Origin: Branchiostoma belcheri
Lineage: Eukaryota > Chordata > Leptocardii > Amphioxiformes > Branchiostomatidae
Length of the DNA stretch: 64,000 nucleotides
NCBI RefSeq assembly: GCF_001625305.1
Contig: NW_017804243.1
Span: 823,528-887,527 of the forward strand
Reading direction: 5' to 3'
Shown in pieces: positions 52,331-64,000 of this stretch. The notes beneath the pieces are model-generated. The model saw nothing but the letters and a program-made list of their open reading frames with translations, was not told where the DNA came from and made no database searches. Made by a program: the position numbers and the translations under genes. Position 1 is the first letter of the stretch, and each line of letters begins with the position of its first letter.

Positions 52331-52950
52331 TGTTGGCATGTCATTCAGCACCAGGGACAGGGACACTAGACTTGATGGTGTGTCATTCAGCACCAGGGAC
52401 AGTAACATTAGTTTTGTTGGTGTGTCATTCAGCACCAGGGACAGGAACACTAGTTTTGTTGGTGTGTCATTCAGCACCAGGGACAGGAACACTTGTTTTG
52501 TTGGTGTGTCATTCAGCACCAGGGACAGGGACACTAGTTTTGTTGGTGTGTCATTCAGCACCAGGGGCAGGAATACTAGCTTTGTTGGTGTCATTCAGCA
52601 CCAGGGACACTAGTTTTGTTGGTCTGTCATTCAGCACCAGGGACAGGGACACCAGTCTTGTTGGTGTGTCATTTAGCACCAGGGACAGGGACACTAGTTT
52701 TGTTGGTGTGTCATTCAGTACCAGGGACAGGGATACTAGTTTTGTTGGTGTGCCATTCAGTACCAGGGACACTAGTATTGATGGTGTGTCATTCAGCACC
52801 AGAAACAGGGACACTAGTATCATTGGTGTGTCATTCAGCACCAGGGACAGGGACACTAGTTTGTTGGTGTGATTTCAGCACTTGAAACAGGGACACTAGT
52901 ATTGTTGGTGTGTCATTCAGCACCAGGGACAGGGGCACCAGTTTTAGTTA
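52331..52950. repeat. 42-bp minisatellite, about 15 units
   Basis: The unit has the core ttcagcaccagggacaggga followed by cactagttttgttggtgtgt and ca. Fifteen units are counted by the cagcacc core; a few are shorter (about 35-38 bp) by loss of the acaggg part. Because 42 is a multiple of three and the unit lacks stops in several frames, ORFs of up to 200 codons appear on both strands with a 14-residue period. They are a by-product of the repeat inside an intron. Confidence 0.95.
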
Positions 52951-55900
52951 AGCCAAACCATGCCTTAATTTGTATATACCTGAAACCGTTTAACAGCAAG
53001 AAAATTTAGCTATTATACAATCATGTAGTCATTGAATTCATCAGAAACTAAAACTTTCAGCTAGCATGACATATGTTTAACTGGTACATGTAGCAGTACA
53101 GATTTCCCTTATCTCAAAAATGCATTTTTGGAGATCCTTCCATCTTGATATTCAACACCAAGATGATGTATCGAGATCTGGTAGATGCATAATCAGAAAC
53201 AAGCCAGAAGCAGTATTTGATATGATAATTGAGCCGTGTGAACATACATCAAATGCCAGAGTTGAAAAATGTTTTCCCCAAGACCAGAATTTTTGGGATG
53301 CAGTAGTCTACATGTAACTCTGCATGTCTTTGATAAAGTAGCGGGTTTATGGGCTGACCCAGTTTTTCCTTGATTTGTCAAAATTCTCATTTCAGATCTG
53401 ACCAGATAGGATCATTTGTCTTCAAAGGGCTTTATTTATCAGCCTTGGTTTGACTGCCATCGTCAATCACTGCATCTCTTCAGAAAGATAGAAGAGAGGA
53501 TTGAGCTTCATAACGCACATTAAAACATTCAGAATGGAGGCCACAACTTTCTAATGGCGATGTACATGATGCACTGTGAATCACTTTATCTTTGCGGTAC
53601 TTTTATATTCACAGTTTTTGTGGTCACTTCTATGCCACAAATTCATTATTAGTACTGCCAATAATTTGTCGACTTTCTTTCTTATGCACCCGTCGCAAAC
53701 GCAAAATTTTCTACCGTGAATATAGAGTAATTTACAATTTGTGTTACAGAGTCTAGCATCTTGTACACTGACTATGAATACACAAAAAGAAGTAGTCTAA
53801 TTATATACACTGTCACAGTGTCTGACTGGCTTCTGACTGGGCCACTTTGACTTGCCTTATGCGTCATGAGAGTACCTAAGTCTAAGTACCAAAGTAAGTC
53901 ATCCAGCTCTTAAAGATGTGACAAAATCCCTGCACACAACATCAAAGAAAGTAATCTAAGAATGATTTTATGGTATGAGACATTGACAGAACACACGTCA
54001 CTCTCACGGCTACAAGCTCTCTATCTGGGCACATTTATTTCCCGGTAATTTATAGGTTGAGGCGAAATTACTCCGGAGGATTATTCACAGTCTTCGCACC
54101 AGCAAGTACGTGTGCGGGTGTGCAGTTGACATCTGAGATAAGCTTGACGTGTGAAGAGTGACAAGATAATGGGAATACTGTAGGTTTAATACCCAGGGCT
54201 TCTTCAGTAAAATTGGTTATGGGAGGTAATATGTTTCAATATCTATAGCAATGCTGCTTTGAATATTTGTACGTTTTTGATGTAAGGAACGCAAAACAAT
54301 ATCTAAAAATCATCTTATATAATTCTATATTATTATAATTACAGGACTTGTTTAATTTTTTTTGGACAGCAACTATCTGAGCAGATATAAAATTACTCAT
54401 TCACTTCTGTTTAGATGCTATAAGTTAATTCACCAATTTTTATTCTTTGACTGACCAGTATGTGGGTGTGCACAGGTTCCAGGGATGTCACAAGTTACTG
54501 TACAGCAGGCATTCGATATCTTAAAACCTAATTAATGAATTACAGTTATTTTCAAACTATGAAAAATGCTAATTGGAAACAGGAAAACCCCTTCCTTCTT
54601 GCCAATATAAAAGCTAGCGTAAAAAATTTTAGTGTATGCCTTCAGTATCGTTCATTTACTATTTTTGGAGAAGGTACCCAATCACAGAAAAATATGTTGT
54701 AAAATTGGCCCTAAACAACACTCAGGTCTAGTTATTAGTTTGCAGAGAGCCATGTTACTTCTGAAAATCTGTTTCTGTGATGGTCTTCGGAACGCATTAA
54801 TCAATTTGGGACAACTGTATATAAAATACGCGATATATCATCTACAAGAAAGATGAGGAGATTACACATCAAGGACACGTAATAACACTGATTTATTGAC
54901 TTCAGTAGGGTTTGGACTCAATATTGCTGCAAGGACTGATAAGTACACCTCAAAACCTGAAATACGGCACTGTGTCTAATTTTTCAGAGATGTTCTGTGG
55001 TGCTGTAAACAAGAAATGGCAGGTAACAGGAGGTAAATCTGTAACATAATGCTGCTTCCTTTTTCGAGAATGATTAGGGCTTCTAGCTGTTTACAATGCA
55101 CCTGCTGCCTACTTTAATGTATTCCTACCGCCTGCTCTGACCCTTAGTAACACCGAAGGATTCTAGATTGTTACGCTATAATTAAGGGGAGCTGCAAAAA
55201 ATTTCTTTTCAAAAGTCATTGCTCCTTTCCTGAGGAACTTTTGGTCCGGGCCAGGAAAGTGGCACAGGGACGTGTACTGGAGCGTGCTGTGAAGCTGTGC
55301 GTAAGCGATTTGCCTGATGTACAGGAGCGCGCTGCATCTAACACAATTAGTGGAGCAGAGCCAAGCGGCTCCCATTACACGACATCCATTTCTGCACTGC
55401 CTTGGCAAGCTGACAAGAAAACCGTTCCCAAAACACTGGGTATTTTGTGCTACACAGTATTCATTTTAATGATGTTTTACACTCATGTATTATATATACT
55501 AAGCTAAAAAGATTGTTACGGCAATTCTATTGTTACAAGGTGTAGAATATTCCATTTTAAAGAACAATCTAATCTGTTATTAGTAATGCTAAGGGGAAGG
55601 AGGGTTCTAAAATATTTCTGCCTCTAGATTCCCCAAAATACAAAATGGAACATCCCAAAATACATGACACATGTAGCTTTTAAAAGGCAGTTAGCTGCAC
55701 ATCCCTACGGACTGTCCCATTTTCAGCACTTTTTGTAGGTTAAGACATGCATGTGTATGCATCAACACTTCTGTTTAGCTTTAAGTCCTGCAAAGAATTT
55801 CTCTGCACTTTTGCCATGTCACTCTGGGATGGGATTTCCTGCATTTGCCTGTCAGTCAAAATGTAGCTCGGAGTAACAACAATGTTAACTATAGTAGGGA

Positions 55901-58900
55901 TAATTCTGAAATCTTGTCATCACCAATGAACTTGTAACCTTTTAAGTCTTGACATTGCTGCTATGTGATTATATGAAGAACACTCAGCCTGTCAAGTTCA
56001 ATATCGAAGGAACCCATACTATATGCTTCAGGACTGGTGACATTAAACACAAAATTGGAAGTGGCTCTCAATTACTGTGGTTAGGATAAGCGACACAAAC
56101 ACTATTGTTCAGAAGTTTCATCACTTATAGTTACTGCTAAAAAACTGTGTGCGGCAGTAATCTAAAAGCTAATTACTGCTCATGAATATGCATGCAGCGT
56201 AAACAATATACGTAACATGTTGTCCTCAGGAGATCCTATCGTCTATCTTAATGTGGACGCCATTCATAGAAACTGCTTTCTGCAGCCTAATCGCGAGGCT
56301 AAGCCATTATCTGATAAAAGATCGTTTACACTAGGTTTTAAAAATGAAGGCCTGTGGCCTGACTGATAAGCCTCCTGTTAGCATATAGATGCAGAGTATT
56401 TTGCTACTTCTCAGGACTGCAAAGAAATCTATAACTTTACTGTATACAAGCTGTATTTCACAACATTGTTTGTGCAGGAAGTCCTAAAAAATTGTCAACT
56501 GGTCCGATTTTTGAAATTCAAGTTCTTGACATTACAAAGCAGAACAGGTGAGAGAGACGGATAAGGCCTATGTCCCTTATAACTGTGTATCTGTCAAGCA
56601 CCTTACAGAATCTCCATACAAACCCTTTAAGAACTTCCAAACATCATCAGGCACACAATCAGCCAAACCGTATGATAAAGAATTACTAGTCCAGCTACAA
56701 TGGGGTCACCTTTTGAAGGGATAATGTATGGTTGTAGACATGATTAGGATTTGGAGGGTTTCAGGGCAAAACATTATTCTGTAAATCATGGAACTTTTGC
56801 GATAGTTTTATTTTCATGGTGCGCTCAAAGACACCCAGAATATTTCTTTTTTTGTATGACTGATGTATTATAGACTTGTTTCAGCACCATGAAAACCTCC
56901 TGTTAGCTCCAACCATGAAATAAAAACCACTGCAAAGGTTTTAAAACTACCAGAAATTTTCACAATTTACAGTACATTATCAGTCATACATAATACCAGA
57001 TACCAAGTCTCTGAAATGAATAGACTTCCCGTCATCTCCCCATCTTTAACTTCTCATCCTTAAGTTTAATAATCTTGCGTTAGAATCACACCAGTAGAAA
57101 ACAGTATTTTCTATGATTCTACTAAACATTAATGGCTTCATCAGAGAACTTTGCTTAACTTGAAATAACCCTGAAACAATGCTGAAGGATTGTACAAAAT
57201 GTTGTTCCACATACACAAAAAGATGATTGCAAATTATGAATGGAATTGTGCATGCAAAAAAAAATCCAAAAAGACAAGAAGAAATCACACTGTTTAGCAT
57301 ATTCTGCACACACTTCATACTTTTTATCATTGCCAAAAAAATTGATCACATTATGATGTACAACAGAGTGGTTCTGATCACAATCCACACTGTCACTCAT
57401 CATCATTCATGCCAGGCACATCACAGCTCTACCTCAGGTCCAGTCTTCCTGCCTGGCACCACATTTAAATGAGAGTATGGCTGATGGAATTACAGAATAT
57501 TTCCCCAAAGGTTCGTCCAGGTATTGGAGCCCATGATAGCACTGTTTGTTGGAGACTGAACATGGCAATTCACAAAATCCTTTTTTTTCATCTTTTTTTT
57601 AGATTAACAGTCTCCAAAATTAATACTTGTATTGTAAGTTGCAGGTTGCAATGGCAAGAAAGAATTTGTAAATGTGCAAGTGCATCGGGAACAAGTCTTG
57701 TATCTAGAGGTACTTTTATATGTTTTCTTTATACTGTTAGAAGATGAAAATGATCTGATCTGCCAGTAATTTTGGTCTACCCTTTGTCATTCTTTATAAA
57801 TTGACATATGTACCTGATTTTCTTTCATTTCCTTTTCTGCTTACTGCATAAAATCATTGGAGCTTGTTAGCTTATGCTATGCCTTACCCTGATGAAAGAT
57901 CAAGGTTAGAAAGCTGTTATATTTGGTAAATGCTTTAATTGGTAATGCCAGAGGGAGTGATTTTGTTCAGACAAGATAAGCCAAATTGCCCGTGGATCAC
58001 CCTAGAATTGTCAGTTACCAGTCGTTACTCCCTCCCAATGGTAATATACCAATTTTCCCAGCAGTTTTAATGGCTAATGAATATTACAAGTCAACACAAG
58101 CCATTCAAACCTGATTCTAGGAGGAATCAATTGAAATTTCTTTCACACCGTCACCTTTTTATGGCTGTTGTTCTTCTTGGTGGTTACACAACTTCTAGAA
58201 ATTTGATTTCACTGACATGAGTAGTAACAGTCTTAGAAGTGGCAATGCCTTGGAGGTGCTTAACATATTTTGCTCATCTGTTTTTGCCCTTGTTTCTAGC
58301 CATGTTCAAGTTCAAGCCTGAGATTAACTAAAGATGACTAATTTCTAATTTTATTTTACTTTGTAGTTTCCATTTTTTTGTTATTTTTTATCAAAGGCTC
58401 AACAGAATGGTTCTAAGAAATAACACTAATAAAAATGCTTGACAGATGCACTGATGAATTGGACCAAACCATATCCAAATATTGAAACCTACATGTTTTG
58501 ACACTAACAGTGCTCTTTTTGCAACATTTTGTTGAAAACCTATGACACATACTGATTTCAAATTTTCCCATATTAGAATCGCAATGTGTACAGTATAACT
58601 TGATTGATTCTAATTAGCCACACCCACTCAGCTGTCTAGTGCCATGTGGGTGTGGCCAAGGAGTGATTAAACTGGCAATGACATTTTTCAAGGTCACATC
58701 CAGATATCTCATTAATATGGTAGTAGTCTGATGATGAGTGTGACCATATGTAAGATAGGTGGCTGAATATTACAAAATGAAGTCATAAACTGGCCAAATT
58801 TCAATTCAGCAGGATACTCTTTAGTTTTCTGATCGAAGTCCACAATTTTCCAAAAATGAAATAGCAGTAGGATACTGGTCTTGTCAAATTCTTACAGTTA

Positions 58901-59147
58901 CATTTACGTTTCTAATTCATTTGATTTCTAGAGATCACAATTTGCCAGAAACTAATTCAAATCCTTGTTAAGTGTAATTTAATTTGTTTACAGTGTACAC
59001 ACATGTAGTCTAATAAATTCTGATAGAATTAATTAAGCCGGTAGCATTTCTTCACAATTTGAGCACTATAAATACGTCAGCATAACAAGCGTAATTTCTT
59101 TGCAGTAAATTTCAGTCAGCCTAGGACAACACGCTGACAAAACATTC

Positions 59148-59364
59148 TACGCCTGTGCAAAACCCACGATTTTCTTTGGATGTTTGGTCAGTGTTGCATC
59201 TGAATTTTGTCCATTGCAGACAACATCTTTTCCAACACAACATTTGAAAATAATAGACGGGATGTCTAACATTTTGTCGTGTGTATTGTTAAAAATATTC
59301 ATCAAAAGACTTTAAACAAGACGTTCTGCTATGCACACTATATTACGGGTTTTGCACAGACGTA
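59148..59364. mobile_element. Candidate small MITE with 18-bp inverted ends
   Basis: The left end reads TACGCCTGTGCAAAACCC and the right end is the inverse of TACGTCTGTGCAAAACCC. The 180 bp between are AT-rich and non-coding. Only one copy is seen, so mobility is inferred from the ends alone. Confidence 0.45.
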
Positions 59365-60909
59365 GTACGTTCTGCCAACATGATGCCCAGGACATGGCAA
59401 GTAGTAGCTGTGATGTTACCACTCAGACACACCCACATCTCTGCACCTCCCACTTCCACACAGTCAAACCAGTGGAAAGGGCAGGTCTGGTGTTATAGAG
59501 AGAGACAAGAAAATGGAGGACTCACATTTCTTCTTCTGGGACATGGCTGGGAAAAGAAAGAAAAAGGGCATGACAACATCTGATCTTATTCAGAGGTGTT
59601 CTTCAAGGTCTTTTTTATTTTTTCTGTTCTACACACTTAATGAAAACACTTACAGGATTGACCTTAACATGCTGTGATACCTGTGACAAATGGATTAAGA
59701 CATCTTGACGAGTCGTTAATGAATTCACACAGGGCATACAGATAGCATGCAGACATTGGCGTCAATCGGCTTTCACAGTCAAAAACATCTTGACAAGCAT
59801 GCACAAAAATCTGGGAGGGCAAAAAGTGCTTGGGTTATTTGTTCAATGTACCTTGTAGCTCTAACAGTTAGCTGTTTGTGACAATTGAACATCCAACAAT
59901 ACCTTCCCCACTAACAGATTATCACAGATCAGGTGAGAGCAATAATATATATTGCAATATGGTCATTTATAATCTGGACATGTGTTAATGGTATCTAAGA
60001 ACGCCTAAGGTAATTTGTATTTGAATGATGCTTACATAGGGCTAATACCAAGTGAACTCTACAGAGTAACACACAGTACATGTACAAACACATAGAAACA
60101 GAAAAGTCTAGAAAAAATGTAAGAACTAAGTTAATTGTGTTATTATAATCACATTTATCACTGCAGCAATACACTCATCCATTCATCTGCAGACTTATCA
60201 TTCACTCCAGAAATTATCTACGTAATAATCTACTTATACCTGCCTAACCAATCAATGGTGAATCCTACAAAGCCTACAAAAACGTGCAAAAAGGAATTCT
60301 AATCCTTGATAAGTCTTGCTTTTCTATGTTTACAATCTTGAATGTGTGACAAAAAAAAAACACGTAGAAAACAAAGGTAAGAATAGATAACAACTTTTTT
60401 TATACCCCAGGCTGCTTTTGTAACACATTTAAGTGTAAGATACTGTAGTTATAATTTGGGCCTGACCTGACCCCAATATTAGTCAATTATGTATTCAAAA
60501 ATGAAAATTATGAAGGTTGTCATTATCAGTTTCACAAGAAATATATGAAGTTGAAAATAATTCTCACTAAAACAACTGGAGCTACTGGAAATTATTGTAC
60601 TAGAAAGTACAACATTGTACTGGAAAGTACAATATTCTATTGAACGTTAACTTCTTGACACCCACTATTCTTCAATAGCTAATACTATCAAGTGTCTATA
60701 TATGAGTTGAATTTTGCTTCAAGCCCACTATGACATGAAATTCTCTTCAATGAGGTTGCTCACTGGACTCAACACTTGCCATAATCTGCATCCAGATCTG
60801 GATTCTACATCATAGTTTGCTACATCATTTTCAGTGTGCAAAATGTGCCATGCAACTAGGGCTAGGTGACTGTACTGATAGTAAGCCCAGACTTGCGAGG
60901 GCTAGAAAT

Positions 60910-61210
60910 ACCACCCACATGTGTAGGTTAGTGCAGGCAAAATTGGGGCTGTGCGGGTATTTCTGATGTCTACAAGCACCTAACCTGCACTCGTCCATGT
61001 ACTTAATTTGTTTGAACTATTAATTTCTGAATTGCTTGTTACTACCTATGAAGTACATGTACAAAAGAATGGTTTTGAACAGTGCTAATGTGATCCATAC
61101 TTTCTAAATTCTGAGTGGTGCAGGTAAAATTGTTCTGGTGCAGATAATTTTCAATGTTACCTGCACCAGTGTACCAGTGCAGGTATGCAGGCAAAAAGTA
61201 TTTTGAGTCA
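60910..61210 (-). repeat. Dispersed GTGCAGG element, copy 2 (inverted)
   Basis: Counterpart of 4270-4640, read on the minus strand. It contains extra internal gtgcaggta repeats. Confidence 0.5.
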
Positions 61211-63559
61211 AGATCTGTAATGGGTGTACTGCCAGTAAACCTAGGCTTGAGGTCACTGACCTAGGTGAGGGCTATGTACAATGTAACAGCATTAACCCCT
61301 GCAAAGGTCAGCACACTCTATTGCATAAAAGCTGCGTAATGAACAGTCGGAGAATAAAATGCACCTTTATGGCTATCACAAAGGTCATGCAGGGCGAGGC
61401 AAACCCTGCTTCTATGTCCTTCTCCTGTTTGAAAAGTCACGATCTGTTACGCAAAAACCTGGCGGATCTTCCAAACCTGATGAATAACACGTCTCAGGGG
61501 TCTGATGTTGACGTAGTCAAAAGCAACACCTCTAAGATTTAGCTCCACAAATAAAACACTACATCTAGTCTAAAATGCTATGTTTGTTCTTCAAATACTC
61601 CATTCTTTGTCTTTTTTTTCCCTCAAATTTTTTAAAAGTTTATTCACGCTACCTTCTAACTAACAACATAAATCTAGAATGAATCAACACAGAAGATGTA
61701 TTCAAACTGCAAGCTTGGATTATAGCATATTATTCTTGCAAAATGAAAAAAAAATTCATTATTGAAATGAAATATTTTCTTTTTATATTCATTTTTAGTT
61801 ATCCTTAAAACAGCTTGAAACATCAATGATGAACAATCTAAGATGTGTCAGTTTTACTTGTAAAGTAAATTGAAGACCAAATTTGCTTATTAGAGGGTAG
61901 GACACTCAAAAAGATCATGCAGGATACTCATCAGACGACCTTGTCACAAATGATAATGCAACTCGTGGAGGAAAATCAGTTTGTATTGACTGAAGAAAGC
62001 CGTAAGAGATTGAAATTTCCGCTGATAGGAATAGCATTCAACAGCTTTATTATTGGATGAATTATTTATTACGCAGTGATTATTGAATTATTTAGTCTGA
62101 AAGGCTATCACTTACAAGTGAGATGTGTCACCTTTGCATTGGCCGGGATGAATTTATTGAAAAATTAATACAGTATCTTCAAACTGACACATCCGAGAGG
62201 ATCAGCATGTCAGTTTCATGCCAAAAGCAACAGGAAGGGCCAGATATACATGATAATGTAAGATACTGTGAATATCTTTCATTCCTGGTATTCAAAATAC
62301 TGCCTACAGGAAAGGCTACTGCTCTTCAATGGACATGTCTGATTCTATGACCATCAAAGGTGGCCTCTGCAGCACAAAACTGTGCCTGTTGTTTGTGTCC
62401 GCAGTAAGGTCTTCTACTAGCACATCACATGCAAAGGAAGGACAGGTTTGGTATATTTTGCCTAATTTTAAAACCCCAAATGACTGCTGTTTTGAATTTT
62501 GTATTGCGGGTAAAAATTATCAACACTGTCCTTGGTGCTGAAATGGTGATAATAGGAGTACTTACTAATAAACTGACAATAGTCAAAACAACAGGCTTGG
62601 AATTTTTCCATTAAAATAGATACCAAATGATTGCTGTTGTCAACTACTGGCACTGTCCTTAGTGCTGAAACCAGGAACCACATAGTCAAAGGGAAGCTAT
62701 AGAGAACAGTGGCCTTGTCCGTATCAGATACCAAGGACTCGATATATCTGGTGGTTGACGCATATCTACATCATTGTATGATTCTGCATCTGATTTGGTA
62801 TGTGTGTGAAGCTACCTAAATCAAATTTTAAAGCTCTTTGGTCAGTACGAGAAATACTACCAGTCTGTTAACAAACCCAAATCACATCACATCTGTCTCT
62901 AGCAGTTGTTGCAGGTCTGTTGTAAACTAGCTTTAAGATGGTTTTCAAAAAGTTACCCCATTCTGCAACTGAAACTGTGAAAAGCCTGAAGCAAAGAGAC
63001 TGTTTTAACATCCCTTGTTGGTCACAAAAGACAAACTTCAAGAGAAGAGCAGATGAGAAAAATAACACCCGTAAGGACACGTCACCCTAGGTGGGCAATC
63101 TTCTCCTGAAATAATGATTTCAACATCTATTGATCCTTAGTCCCTGAGGTGTGTTCAGTCTATTAATAGTGAGCAAATGCATAAGACATGTACATGAACC
63201 ATTCAGTCGATAGCGGGAAAAAACAAGAAAGAATGAAGGAAAAACTAAAAAAGGAAGTTCTCTTTGCCATTTGTATCATGATAGTATCTTTGTGCAATGT
63301 TGATTGAAGTTTAAAGAAGTATGCAAAACAACTAATTTTCCCTAAATTTGTAGCAGTGTTATAATATCATACTGACAAGGGCAACAGCAAAAATATAACA
63401 TTTAACATGGGGTCCTTTCTCCTATAGCATGTTAATCAAATATTCTAGTGGTATCAATGTCTACAAGAAGAAATTCGATTCTGCTGGCCTTTGTAAATAT
63501 GCAATTAGAACTATGTAAAGAAGAACCAAAGAACAACTTGTATTGTCCATTATTATTAC

Positions 63560-63589
63560 CTTGATATCTATAATTGTCTACGGAGTCAT
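63560..63589 (-). CDS. Neurexin microexon B (30 nt), candidate splice site 1 cassette
   Basis: The minus strand shows an excellent acceptor, a tract rich in C and T ending in cttaacag, then 30 nt, then the donor GTAATAAT. The exon is phase 1-1 and reads (D)DSVDNYRYQ, joining in frame to microexon A upstream and to the LNS2 exon downstream. The length is a multiple of three, as expected for an optional cassette. It is 255 bp of intron away from microexon A and shares its first and last bases and a TAGAC core. It is acidic and tyrosine-rich, which would suit an exposed linker between EGF-A and LNS2. Real usage needs RNA evidence. Confidence 0.75.
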
Positions 63590-63844
63590 CTGTTAAGAGT
63601 AAAAAAAGAGGGAGTTAGTAAAGTTATGCAAAAAAATTCTCAATCTTCCTTCTGTAATATCAATACCAATAAATTTCAGTCACAGTTGGATACTTTCTGT
63701 TTGGAAAAAAAGGCAGATTTCAAGAGTAAAGAAATGCAGAACAGACATTTAGTGTAAAATTTGAAGAATGTAAATCAGCTGAAACTACAACTTGAAATCA
63801 ATGAAAAAACAGCAACAGAAATTTTTCGGATGTCTTGTTGTTAC
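63590..63844 (-). other. Intron between microexons A and B (255 bp)
   Basis: A short AT-rich intron with a GT donor at the microexon A edge and a long pyrimidine tract before microexon B. No repeat or further exon is visible. Confidence 0.65.
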
Positions 63845-63865
63845 CTTGGTAGTCTAGGGGAGCAT
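63845..63865 (-). CDS. Neurexin microexon A (21 nt), candidate splice site 1 cassette
   Basis: On the minus strand this 21-nt segment is preceded by a pyrimidine-containing acceptor (ttctcgacag) and followed by the donor GTAACAAC. It begins with two bases of a split codon and ends with one (phase 1-1). It reads (D)APLDYQ in the frame used by the next exons, and 21 nt is a multiple of three, so it can be included or skipped without a frameshift. It lies upstream of the LNS2 exon, where vertebrate neurexins carry splice site 1 between EGF-A and LNS2. It resembles microexon B (shared AT start, TAGAC core, CAAG end), which suggests exon duplication. The call rests on splice signals, phase and position; no transcript is available here. 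Confidence 0.68.
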
Positions 63866-64000
63866 CTGTCGAGAAGTGAAAATGGATTGAATTAGTTTGA
63901 TAGAATTGACAAACATCAAAAGGTACATTTCTAAATCTTACATTGAATGTGAAATCATATACAGAACTGAATACTTTGGTACCTACACAGCCTTGCTCCC
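63866..64000 (-). other. Neurexin intron, upstream of microexon A (partial)
   Basis: The first 20 bases beside the exon are pyrimidine-rich on the minus strand and serve as acceptor tract. The rest is AT-rich and shows no further exon. Confidence 0.6.

Larger units (their letters stand above)
47882..63559 (-). other. Neurexin intron between microexon B and LNS2 (15.7 kb)
   Basis: A mostly unique AT-rich intron. It holds a degenerate tandem tract (48760-49010), a CA run (50466-50495), a 42-bp minisatellite (52331-52950), a candidate small MITE (59148-59364) and a dispersed GTGCAGG repeat (60910-61210). ORFs in it are short and show no family likeness. I searched by eye for further microexons and found only weak candidates. 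Confidence 0.7.
1..64000 (-). other. Alpha-neurexin gene body, internal part only
   Basis: Five exons on the minus strand encode consecutive parts of an alpha-neurexin, the presynaptic type I membrane adhesion protein that binds neuroligins, LRRTMs, neurexophilins and other partners through its LNS (laminin G-like) domains. The order seen is splice-site-1 microexons, LNS2, LNS3 and EGF-B. This segment is specific to the long alpha form, because beta-neurexins keep only the last LNS domain. LNS1 and EGF-A should be upstream (above 64000) and LNS4 onward downstream (below 1). No promoter, start codon, stop codon or poly-A site of the gene lies in the window. I assign it from recognisable family sequence, not from a search. 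Invertebrates usually have one neurexin gene, so I give no paralogue number. Confidence 0.93.

Noticed and set aside
52270..52872. 200-codon plus-strand ORF with 14-residue repeats
   Set aside because: Made by a stop-free 42-bp minisatellite; other frames and the opposite strand are equally open, and it lies inside a neurexin intron.

Overview
The window is eukaryotic, AT-rich and almost entirely intronic. It has no dense coding, no bacterial features and no long ORFs. The only gene I can support is an alpha-neurexin homologue on the minus strand, which runs through the whole window. Its 5' part (signal peptide, LNS1, EGF-A) should lie beyond base 64000, and its 3' part (LNS4-6, EGF-C, stalk, membrane segment) below base 1. 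The close match to vertebrate neurexins, the large introns, the TACATGTA-rich intron sequence, the tRNA-derived SINEs and the strong allelic differences around two 20-N gaps suggest an invertebrate deuterostome. Amphioxus (Branchiostoma) is my best guess, made from memory and not proven.

Exons in transcript order (high to low coordinate): a 21-nt microexon (63845-63865), a 30-nt microexon (63560-63589), the first part of LNS2 (47580-47881), the second part of LNS2 (46634-46795), and one 796-nt exon carrying the whole of LNS3 plus EGF-B (21711-22506). All junctions have AG/GT borders and the phases agree (1-1, 1-1, 1-0, 0-0, 0-1), so the pieces form one reading frame. The two microexons sit where vertebrate neurexins have splice site 1. 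The LNS2 exon has an in-frame downstream donor whose extra peptide resembles the vertebrate splice site 2 insert.

The introns hold many repeats. There are eight copies of a roughly 320-400 bp MITE with GGCCACACC inverted ends and TTA/TAA target duplications (PIF/Harbinger-like). There are four copies of a tRNA-derived SINE, a 42-bp minisatellite of about 15 units, and an imperfect palindrome of about 660 bp. Several local tandem duplications are present, one of which covers the 3' edge of the LNS3/EGF-B exon. Both N gaps are flanked by near-identical sequence: 25632-26276 matches 26769-27399, and 38321-40903 matches 40924-42583. This looks like two haplotypes laid end to end. The second pair shows a presence/absence insertion of about 925 bp.

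The remaining intron sequence shows no recognisable gene. I found no rRNA, confident tRNA, CRISPR array or nested protein gene.
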